Assembly (NCBI GenBank): GCA_949383255.1
Contig: CASJPF010000027.1
Span: 1-45,532 of the forward strand
Length of the DNA: 45,532 nt
From: Lachnospiraceae bacterium
GTDB taxonomy: Bacteria > Bacillota > Clostridia > Lachnospirales > Lachnospiraceae
Direction of reading: 5' to 3'
Of this stretch, positions 8,543-15,413 are shown piece by piece. Each line of letters starts with the position of its first letter. Within the stretch, counting starts at the first letter, position 1. A program made the translations under genes and the position numbers. A model generated the notes under the pieces. It was not told the origin of the DNA. It saw nothing but the letters and a program-made list of their open reading frames with translations, and did no database searches.

Positions 8543-8602
8543 ATTATATCGACAGCAAACATAAGAAAACAGATAAATTGTTGTAAAACGAGTTTTTTCT
8601 GT
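8543..8602 (-). promoter_or_regulatory. Promoter and putative LytTR operator of the two-component operon
   Basis: A perfect TATAAT (8548-8543, minus strand) lies 35 bases before the response-regulator ATG. The 24-bp element at 8579-8602 lies 30 bases upstream of it and matches the element before the DUF6033 genes at 22 positions. This suggests autoregulation. Confidence 0.55.
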
Positions 8603-8819
8603 CATGAATAATAAAATCATGTTGAGGTGCGCATAAAACAGGCAGTTATACGATATTTGTACAATGCCTACGCTTACGGAATCCATCTTATTCATTTTCT
8701 TTTATAACTTTTAGACAGCATGTCCAAAAGTGAAAAGCCCTGCATATTTATCATATACAAAGCAATTCCAATCTTTTTTCTCCCTCTACATAGAGCGTTT
8801 TCTTTCCGTAAAACTCATT

Positions 8820-9198
8820 TTACAGAGGTATACCCGCCTTTCGTGCGAAGTCTATTTTTCTTCCGATAAATTCCGACTGTTTTTCCTTTGAAAGACAGTT
8901 AAATATTTCCTCACCGACAATATTATCATCTAATTGCTTTTCCCTTGGAATCAGAAACAAATTTATATTGAGCCATTCCTTCCAAACCCCTTCAAATAAA
9001 CTGTGACTGTCTGTATAGGTGTCAAGTTCCTCAAAGCCATATGATGGTGTATAACACTACAATTTAACAAAACCATACCTTACAACATCAACCACTACCA
9101 TATCTTCATCTTCTACTTCGTATAGTTCCGTAAACGCATCAATCACTTTGCGGCACTTTTTTCCGTTCTTCATCTTTAATATAAACCCGCTTCTCCAT
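8820..9198 (-). pseudogene. Hypothetical Lachnospiraceae protein, frameshifted and stopped
   Basis: The ATG at 9198 follows GAGGAAATGAGG. After MEKRVYIKDEERKK a one-base shift is needed to continue with CRKVIDAFTELYEVEDEDMV and VVDVVRYGFVKL, then a TAG interrupts (KL*CYTPSYGFEELDTYTD). The frame goes on to KEKQSEFIGRKIDFARKAGI PL and a final TAA. The restored product would be about 125 residues, soluble and acidic. It looks like an uncharacterised family I have seen in gut Clostridia; no function can be given. Confidence 0.6.
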
Positions 9199-9483
9199 AA
9201 TGATTTACCTCATTTCCTCTAATATTTTACTATGATTTAGTCAATAAGGGCTGTCCATATACACCGGATATTTGCTTTGCTTATTTTCCCATTTTTCACT
9301 TTACTCACAATTCACACCTGTTACCGCTGTTGTAAAAATGCCATTGTTCTGACTTTTTCTTTCTCATCAAATTTTTTGTCTGGTTTCTGAAAGAGTTTTT
9401 CGTGTAAAATGTCCTGCCTTATGGTAAAATAAAGACAGGGGAATCCTTTTGGAAGAACCCTGCGGGCATCCGCCACATTCAGT
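9199..9483. other. Intergenic stretch with a weaker LytTR-like element
   Basis: No gene is seen. TGTTGTAAAA at 9328-9337 followed by TTCTGA at 9347-9352 is a looser copy of the repeated operator, with one extra base in the middle, 130 bases upstream of the minus-strand hypothetical pseudogene. Confidence 0.3.
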
Positions 9484-10562
9484 TTGGCGATTGGCTGTTT
9501 CGGGTGCTTTGCTTTTTGTCCTTTCCCAAGTACATGTCATCATGGTCAAAGGAACGCCAGACGGGTTCGGGAAACAGTCCGTATGTATGGCAATAAGATC
9601 AAGATGAACGCAGAGTATCTTATAGAAGGTACGAATCTGTCCGGAGTCCAGAACCACTGTGTACTGTTCGAATCCTATAAGAAAGAGGACTATGTCACAT
9701 TATTTTATGATTTCAAAAATGCCAGTGAGCGGATCGAAAGGCTTTTGCAAAACCTGTACCGTGAAATGGAGAACATCCGGAAAAAAATTTCAAAAGGCAG
9801 TGAGGCGTGTATCCAGGAAAAATATAAGGATTATCTGAAAATAAACGGGACAGGGGAATTTAGGGATGTCTCAATCGATCCGGCGGGATTACAGACGGCA
9901 CTTGATGAGAAAGGCCTGTACTGCATTGTATGTAGTGAGGCGATAGCGCCATATGATGTGCACAGCTTATGTGCTTCAAGAAATGCATCGGAAAAACAGT
10001 ACATGTTCATCAAAAATTGCCTGGGATATGGAAAAATAAGGATTCAATTAACCGTCGGAGTCCGCTTGATGTTTTTGGCGGGGGTTATTGCGTCGGTAAT
10101 CCGTTATGAGGTTCAACAGGCGTCAAAGTCCATAAAAAAACCGCAGCCAGCATGATCAATGAAATGAATCTTCTTGAGATGTCAAACATTAATGGGGCAT
10201 ACGCATATGTGCATATTGAAAACGGCAGGCAGGGAGAATTTCTCAAAAAGTTGGGGGCAGGCGTAGAAATTATTGACGAGGTTGTCCATGATGAAAATGA
10301 GAGACTTGAAGAGAGAGTTCCTGTGCCGCGTCACCGCAAGCCAGGGCCAAAGCGCAAACAGGCAGGGCATAAAAGCGGTAATTCTACGCCAGGAAAACCA
10401 GGACCGCCAAAAGGATATAAAAGATCTATATTCAATAAGGATGGAACACCAAGACAAAAAACGGGTCCAAAACCAGGAACAAAGCGCGGGAAATTTAACG
10501 AAGATGGAAGCCCGCGTAAGAAACCCAGACCAAAACCCAAGAACGAGCAAATCACCAATTAA
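9484..10562 (+). pseudogene. IS transposase remnant (IS1634/IS4-like), C-terminal part
   Basis: Only the C-terminal half of a large DDE transposase remains. Residues from about MNAEYLIEGTNLSGVQNHCV onward include FYDFKNASERIERLLQNLYR, the segment with the third catalytic acid (ASEKQYMFIKNCLGYGKIRI) and ASVIRYEVQQASKS. The frame ends at 10153-10155. The continuation (MINEMNLLEMSNINGAYAYV, then a basic tail of KPGPK / KDGTPR-type AT-hook-like repeats) lies in the -1 frame from 10152. A heptamer A AAA AAA at 10134-10140, in register, would join the two by -1 slippage. The first 35 codons of the open frame have no visible homology. The upstream half of the transposase and the IS end are gone. Confidence 0.7.
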
Positions 10563-10566
10563 TTAG

Positions 10567-10596
10567 GAAAACTGGTACGAGTTAGTACCAGTTTTC
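10567..10596. terminator. Perfect hairpin after the transposase remnant
   Basis: GAAAACTGGTAC (10567-10578) pairs perfectly with GTACCAGTTTTC (10585-10596) around a six-base loop. It ends in T-rich sequence on the plus strand and starts five bases after the transposase stop. Confidence 0.55.
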
Positions 10597-10668
10597 TGGA
10601 AGTTTACGTTTAAAGCAAGTCGAATAAATCCTTGAAATTGTTTACTTGCCTGTTATACGTTTTTCCAC

Positions 10669-10693
10669 GGACCTGGCAGTACGTGCCGAGTCC
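10669..10693 (-). terminator. Hairpin after the MATE gene
   Basis: GGAC-ct-GGCA / TGCC-ga-GTCC forms an interrupted stem 15 bases past the MATE stop on the minus strand. No T-run follows, so termination is uncertain. Confidence 0.35.
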
Positions 10694-10707
10694 TGTCTGA
10701 ACAGTAA

Positions 10708-12039
10708 CTACGTTTCTTTTAACCGGTTCTTGTACCTATACATATAGAAAATACAGCTAAACATATAATTGAAAAACAATCCAACAAAAATAACCTCTAT
10801 CCGAGGCGCTGCCTTATACAGCAATATAATAAACCCGAGCACTGTCAGATTGATAACTGCGGTACTGTACAATACAAAGCTGCCATCTCCATATGCCTGA
10901 AGGACATATTTATATATCGTCTGCACCGGATTGAACAAGTTCATAATGACCATAGGAATCACAATCATACCGGCAAAGGCAATCAGTTCTTCATCTGCAG
11001 AAATCAGCCTTGGAACTTGTCTCCTGAAAAAAATCACGATGACTGATAACAGCGCAAATATCACCTGGGCGATCAGAACACTCATATTGGTGATGTCTTT
11101 CACTTTGTTCTTATCCTTCTGCCCAATTTTCTCACTCACCAGCGTCAGTGCCGCCGAACCGTACATAAACATCGGAATCATTACCATATCCAGTACTTTT
11201 TTTACCAATAAATATGCACCGATCTCCATGATGCCTGTTTTTGCAATCATGGCATTGATGACAACGACAAACACACTGCCCTCCAGCAGCTCCTCCCCGG
11301 CTAGCGGCAGGCTGATCCTGATTAGATTGCAAATTTCCTTTTTATAAATATGCCTGTATTTGTGTCTGTTCCTCAATATGGAGTCCATATCCCGTCTACC
11401 GCCCCAGATATAGAAAATCATATTGGCAAAAACACTGATGATGCTGGCTGTTGCAGCGCCCGCAACTCCTAAAGGTTTCATCCCGCATTTGCCAAAAATA
11501 AGGACATAATCCAGCACTGTATTTAAGATTGCTGCCCCGGTTGACGCCCACATAATGCGGCTTGTCTCCTTTCTGATCTTATAATACGAATTGAAGGTAA
11601 AAATAACCATCTGGAACAACATATATGGACTGGTAATGTAAATATAAATCATAGCCGCCTTCAGAGCTTCGTCGGAAAGACCATAAATAGTCGAAAAAAT
11701 AAATTTTCCAAGAATAATTACTATAATCGCGTACATTACTCCAACCAGCACATCTATCAGAAGCGATGCCGTAAGAGACGTTCGGAAACCCTCTGTATCA
11801 TTTTCTCCGCTCTTTCTGGAACCGATGATATTAAATGCCACCGCTGTATAGCTGAAAACCCCTGCGATAAAAAACATCAGCGATGCAGCGATGCCAATCG
11901 CACCATATGCCTCCGTCGAAATCCTCCCGATAAACATCTCATCCACAAAGCCAATCAGAAAACCTGAAATATTTTGAATGATCAACGGGACTGCTATCTT
12001 ATTTAATTCCTGTATGCCAGTTTTATTCAATCGTAACAT
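10708..12039 (-). CDS. MATE-family transporter, probable RiPP exporter
   Basis: This 443-residue protein has about twelve membrane segments in two similar halves. It carries MATE-type features (AVPLIIQNISGFLIGFVDEM FIGRI near the N-terminus; GVAGAATASIISVFANMIFY in the loop region). The family uses Na+ or H+ gradients to export small molecules. The ORF starts inside the preceding PqqD-like gene (17-base overlap), so translation is coupled and the operon is precursor maturase-recognition protein-exporter. In that setting export of the mature cyclic peptide, or self-protection against it, is the likely role. The substrate is inference from position. Confidence 0.88.
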   Translation of the reverse strand: MLRLNKTGIQELNKIAVPLIIQNISGFLIGFVDEMFIGRISTEAYGAIGIAASLMFFIAGVFSYTAVAFNIIGSRKSGENDTEGFRTSLTASLLIDVLVGVMYAIIVIILGKFIFSTIYGLSDEALKAAMIYIYITSPYMLFQMVIFTFNSYYKIRKETSRIMWASTGAAILNTVLDYVLIFGKCGMKPLGVAGAATASIISVFANMIFYIWGGRRDMDSILRNRHKYRHIYKKEICNLIRISLPLAGEELLEGSVFVVVINAMIAKTGIMEIGAYLLVKKVLDMVMIPMFMYGSAALTLVSEKIGQKDKNKVKDITNMSVLIAQVIFALLSVIVIFFRRQVPRLISADEELIAFAGMIVIPMVIMNLFNPVQTIYKYVLQAYGDGSFVLYSTAVINLTVLGFIILLYKAAPRIEVIFVGLFFNYMFSCIFYMYRYKNRLKET

Positions 12040-12340
12040 TATTTGGAACCCCTAGTTCTATTAAATTAGTCATGATCAGGCTCTTCATCGGAAAACTATC
12101 AAAAAAGTCTATTATATATTGTTCAACCCCTTCTTTTTCCATATTAAACCAATCCATTAAAATATGAACCATATTTTCAAATTTAGTATTATATGATACC
12201 AAAAATAAAATACAGGCTCCCGTAATATTTACTTCATAAAATTCTAAATCCTTCGGATCAAAACAGATATACACATTACCTTCCTGCCTAAATATTATCT
12301 TCTTACTACCATCAATACAAAACACCCTCATCTCATTCAT
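12023..12340 (-). CDS. PqqD-like RiPP recognition protein
   Basis: This 105-residue protein resembles PqqD: an N-terminal beta segment (KKIIFRQEGNVYICFDPKDL), a strand followed by 'NITGACILFLVSYN', then helices ending in 'EGVEQYIIDFFDSF'. PqqD-type domains are winged-helix folds that bind the leader of a precursor peptide and hand it to the radical SAM enzyme. It begins two bases after the maturase stop, with GAGGAA inside that gene as ribosome site, and overlaps the MATE gene. A free-standing recognition protein is typical of PQQ-like and some RaS-RiPP loci. Confidence 0.75.
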   Translation of the reverse strand: MNEMRVFCIDGSKKIIFRQEGNVYICFDPKDLEFYEVNITGACILFLVSYNTKFENMVHILMDWFNMEKEGVEQYIIDFFDSFPMKSLIMTNLIELGVPNNVTIE

Positions 12341-12342
12341 GC

Positions 12343-13434
12343 TTATTCCTCACAACCAAAACAACTTAAATCAGATCCATAAATACTACCATCTAAATTA
12401 TAAGCAGCAGACCTGCATCCACCACCACACCATATATTTTCACAATCATGACATTTTCCTGTTAAATTCTTTTTTTCGAGATTTCGAAGCTTTTTAAATA
12501 CTTTAGAGTTATTCCAGATATCATTTATAGAACTGTTCAAAAAGCTCCCCGCACAAAACTCATCAATACCTATCATTAAATCACAGCCATATACATCACC
12601 ATTACACATAATTGAAATCGATTTTATCCCTGCTTGGCAACTTACATCACAATCATTACAGTTTTCATAATCTTGATTCCAATATTTCAACAAATCCAAA
12701 CAATCATAAAACTTAAGTGGATAATAAAATAACCAAAAAATACTTCCTTCATTTGGAGGTACAATCTTAAAATTTATTTTTATCTCGCCCCTACTTTTCA
12801 TTTGGGTAAGCTTTAAAAAAATAGGATACCAATTTTCTTTCGTAATCAATAACTCTCCATTTGATGCACGTCCCGTAGGACACATAACCATAACAGACAT
12901 ATACTCTATTCCCAAGGACTCATTGAGCTTTATTGTATTAATCAAATCATCTATATTGGTTTTATTTAATGTAAATAACGTAGAGACCGGAAGATTATAT
13001 TTCTGTAGATTTCTAATTCCTTGAATAGCTTTTAAAAATGTCCCTTTACCTCTAATAATATCATGAACCTTAGAACAACTACCATCAATAGTAATACATA
13101 TACGATCAAATCGATACTCTCTAAGTTTACGTGAAACAGCTTCGCTAATTAGAGTTCCATTAGAATTAATTACAATTGCAAATTTATATTTTTGAGCCTC
13201 ATTCAGAATATCAAAAAAATCATTTCGAACAAACGGCTCACCCCCAGATAACGAAATCCTATGAACATTCATATCATCTAATTGCTTAAATAATTCTTTG
13301 TATTTGTCTAAGGTTAATTCCTCCTCTGCTTTGCATTCATCTCCGGCAGAAGCATAACAATATTCACATTTAAGATTACATCTATTTGTCAGCGAAATAT
13401 CCGCTAAAACAGGCGCAGAAAAATTTTTTCTCAT
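12343..13434 (-). CDS. Radical SAM/SPASM peptide maturase (WGK-type RaS-RiPP)
   Basis: The 363-residue enzyme has the radical SAM cluster motif CNLKCEYC (C19, C23, C26) and the SAM-binding 'SLSGGEPFVR' stretch. A cysteine-rich C-terminal SPASM-type domain follows (CNDCDVSCQAG, CNGDVYGCDL, CHDCENIWCGGGCRSA, and a final CFGCEE), enough for auxiliary iron-sulfur clusters. Size and layout fit maturases that form carbon-carbon or thioether links in ribosomal peptides. GAGG stands 9 bases before the ATG. It is followed at once by the PqqD-like and MATE genes. The 26-residue precursor lies 1.36 kb upstream on the same strand; the gap holds a dead transposase. The reaction, by analogy with streptococcal WgkB, would be a Trp-Lys cyclisation. 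Confidence 0.85.
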   Translation of the reverse strand: MRKNFSAPVLADISLTNRCNLKCEYCYASAGDECKAEEELTLDKYKELFKQLDDMNVHRISLSGGEPFVRNDFFDILNEAQKYKFAIVINSNGTLISEAVSRKLREYRFDRICITIDGSCSKVHDIIRGKGTFLKAIQGIRNLQKYNLPVSTLFTLNKTNIDDLINTIKLNESLGIEYMSVMVMCPTGRASNGELLITKENWYPIFLKLTQMKSRGEIKINFKIVPPNEGSIFWLFYYPLKFYDCLDLLKYWNQDYENCNDCDVSCQAGIKSISIMCNGDVYGCDLMIGIDEFCAGSFLNSSINDIWNNSKVFKKLRNLEKKNLTGKCHDCENIWCGGGCRSAAYNLDGSIYGSDLSCFGCEE

Positions 13435-13604
13435 TTAAATTTACCTCGTTTAATACTTTATCATATACCTTGCCTTTGAGTACCATATTACAAAGCATAT
13501 TCCACTCATTATGAAATCTAAGTATTCAATAATTATTTACTTAACTTTTGATATTATAATGGATCGCACCTTAAAATATCAATACTTTAGCTCACACAAT
13601 ACCT

Positions 13605-14288
13605 TCATATGGCTATTTCTTTTCGTTCCAAAACCTTCTGCATATATTTTGGGAGATTCTGGATAAAGCAAGTATTAAATTTCCCCGCTGAACTTCGATG
13701 ATGTGAAAATACTCCATGATAATATCCATCAATGCGTCATTAGTGCATCATCAATGATAATACAAATGGAACGGGTGAACGTGATATCTTCCATTTTATC
13801 AAGCAGGCTGAAACACAGCTCACAGATTGTTTTATCATCTTTGTTTCCCGCTGAGCTACTAACAGCATCATGTAACCAGAAAAGACAACAGCAGCATGAG
13901 TATTCAAGGCATCATAGGAAATACCATGGTATTCTTTCACAAGGTTCAAATAAGATCTTCATGTTTTGAAAAAACTCAACGTCCCAACGTATTCCAAAAC
14001 ACAAACACTTTCTTCTTCGGAAAGTTCTAAATTTATGCTTATGATCACCAGCCAGTCTTTCTGGTCACTTTTATTGCAAAAATAGACAAAATTTGTTGGG
14101 AGACTTTCGCCATCTTTTTTAATTGTCACAGGTAAAGAAACTAACCTGACTGACCTCTGCGTTTTGTTCTGGCTATAGACTTCTTTCACATTGAGTTTTT
14201 CATCATTGTATAAGTATTTCATTTTACTTTTCTTAATCATAACAATCATGTCAAGGTGTTCTTGTGGACTGAAGTATTTGATTTTCAA
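13605..14288 (-). pseudogene. IS4-like transposase remnant inside the RiPP locus
   Basis: The fragment starts inside the transposase (KMKYLYNDEKLNVKEVYSQN, then VRLVSLPVTIKKDGESLPTN and KDWLVIISINLELSEEESVC). It breaks near 13960 where the region holding the last catalytic acid should lie, and resumes with MNLVKEYHGISYDALNTHAA. It shifts frame again near 13790 and ends at 13605 with PKYMQKVLERKEIAI. Several frameshifts and missing N-terminus make it inactive. It separates the WGK precursor from its maturase and may have affected their cotranscription. Confidence 0.7.
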
Positions 14289-14798
14289 AGTGCATCATAC
14301 CGAATAGTGTGGAAAGTTTGAGTAGTTTACATGGAATTTCTAATCTTATAAAAACATTCACTGTATTGATTTATGCTACAAGGTATTAATTCATCATAAA
14401 ATAATATCACTAATCTAATAATTATGGCTCTGTATATATTATCTACACATACAAAAATATGCATATTAGATAGATTATTTAGCAATCTAAAAATTACATT
14501 TCTGCTAATTTTCTTAATCTAATAATGATGTACGCAGAATTTGCCATGAAACTGTAGACAATATATTTTATACATTACATTTTTAATTACTAAACTATAA
14601 AAGAGCACATTCAAAATGTTTACTAAATCTCACTTTTGAATATCATAAAATATACATATAGTACACACTGATATCTCGAAAAAAACCACTTTGCTCCATT
14701 TATCAATTGATTCATATTAATTTCTATTGTACAATTTTCGGATTTACTCATTTATAGCACTAAACTAAAAACTTCCTTTTTCCAGGGGAACTATATAA
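14289..14798. other. AT-rich stretch downstream of the precursor gene
   Basis: No supported gene is seen. It is very AT-rich, with short repeats such as TAATCTAATAAT (near 14412 and 14514). A 42-codon frame on the minus strand (14623-14751) has no ribosome site. It may hold degraded IS sequence and the transcript leader of the maturase operon. Confidence 0.4.
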
Positions 14799-14879
14799 TC
14801 AGTTTTTTCCCCAAGATATAAACCGTACAATTGTAGGTTTCTTAATTTCGGTAATAATAGGTTTTTTTAATGTTTTCAT
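14799..14879 (-). CDS. RiPP precursor peptide of WGK type, 26 aa
   Basis: A 26-codon gene with an ideal ribosome site (GGAGGG, 14891-14886, six bases before the ATG). The peptide starts MKTLKKPIITEIKKP and ends TIVRFISWGKN. The Lys/Pro/Ile-rich first half would be the leader, the last ten or so residues the core with W23, G24, K25. The SWGK ending is the signature used to name the WGK subfamily of radical-SAM-modified peptides in streptococci, whose enzyme WgkB joins Trp and Lys into a tetrahydrobenzindole (from memory). The maturase, PqqD-like and MATE genes follow on the same strand after a transposase relic. The gene is too short for normal gene callers. Confidence 0.75.
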   Translation of the reverse strand: MKTLKKPIITEIKKPTIVRFISWGKN

Positions 14880-14891
14880 TCTAATCCCTCC

Positions 14892-15151
14892 ACTTCTATA
14901 TAGGTAGTGTCAAGTTTAATATTCCAAAATCGCCTCAACCCTAGTAAATTCAAGGTATTCAGTCTCTAGATACTTTTATCCCTCTCTTTTTACCTCTTAG
15001 TGACCATTTATTTCACAAACCATTTGACACGAACTCCATATTTTATGATAAATTAATACCTAAATTTAGAAGCAATAAACGTGCACAGCTATATTAACCT
15101 CTTACAATTTATTGCTTACGATGATTATTATATATTAGCATATAGTAAATA
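14892..15151. other. Intergenic region between the two peptide genes
   Basis: The promoter of the minus-strand WGK precursor should lie here. I see GTGTCAAATGG and TTGTGA-like elements near 14996-15030 but no convincing -35/-10 pair on the minus strand. A TTGACA (14912-14907) lies too close to the ribosome site for normal use. Confidence 0.3.
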
Positions 15152-15232
15152 CAATGGCTTTTCGCTTATAAAAATCCGTCGAATTTTGTAAAACGAAAAG
15201 CCATTGCTGTTTTTGTAAATTTGCTGTATAAT
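15152..15232 (+). promoter_or_regulatory. Promoter with a perfect 13-bp inverted repeat before the 46-aa peptide gene
   Basis: CAATGGCTTTTCG (15152-15164) is repeated inverted and exact as CGAAAAGCCATTG (15194-15206), 29 bases apart. The right arm overlaps the -35 hexamer TTGCTG (15204-15209), which is 17 bases before a perfect TATAAT (15227-15232). The arms are three helical turns apart or so from centre to centre, a layout suiting a dimeric or looped repressor. The large two-HTH regulator next door is the obvious candidate. Confidence 0.65.
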
Positions 15233-15272
15233 ACATATTTAAATACAATTTATATATGGAGGTTATGTATCT

Positions 15273-15413
15273 ATGATTCAAAAATTAAAATCACTTATGA
15301 AAAAATCCACCGCTATTACAACATTTCAGGATTCGCCAGTCACTGAGGATTCTTATGATGTTGTCTGTTGCCAGGAGATTCCTGATTTGGGTAGTGTTTC
15401 TTTCAATGATTAA
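15273..15413 (+). CDS. 46-residue peptide, possible signal or RiPP-like precursor
   Basis: A short gene with GGAGG 10 bases before the ATG and a well-formed promoter upstream. The peptide begins with a basic amphipathic segment (MIQKLKSLMKKSTAITTF) and continues with an acidic part (QDSPVTEDSYDVV), a Cys-Cys pair (residues 32-33) and the ending QEIPDLGSVSFND. There is no hydrophobic signal peptide. The basic-head/acidic-tail layout with central Cys recalls AgrD or RiPP leaders, but no partner enzyme for either is adjacent on this strand. Its stop codon shares the TTAA at 15410-15413 with the stop of the opposing regulator. I do not recognise a family; a peptide sensed by that regulator is a reasonable guess. 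Confidence 0.6.
   Translation: MIQKLKSLMKKSTAITTFQDSPVTEDSYDVVCCQEIPDLGSVSFND

Noticed and set aside
8530..8682. Minus-strand peptide frame upstream of the GHKL/LytTR operon, tested as an AgrD-like signal
   Set aside because: It has no ribosome site, no amphipathic leader plus Cys-loop plus acidic tail, runs through the promoter of the operon, and no AgrB homologue is nearby.
10182..10550. 122-codon minus-strand frame
   Set aside because: It is antisense to the repetitive Lys/Pro/Gly tail of the transposase and shows only Trp/Phe/Leu-rich low complexity.
13703..13969. 88-codon plus-strand frame
   Set aside because: It is antisense to the IS4-like transposase remnant, which has recognisable transposase sequence on the minus strand.
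14623..14751. 42-codon minus-strand frame just after the WGK precursor, tested as a second precursor
   Set aside because: No ribosome site and an AT-rich composition typical of chance frames.
15273..15413. 46-residue peptide as a true AgrD
   Set aside because: The Cys spacing and tail are only loosely similar, and there is no AgrB peptidase or AgrC partner beside it; left as a peptide of unknown type.
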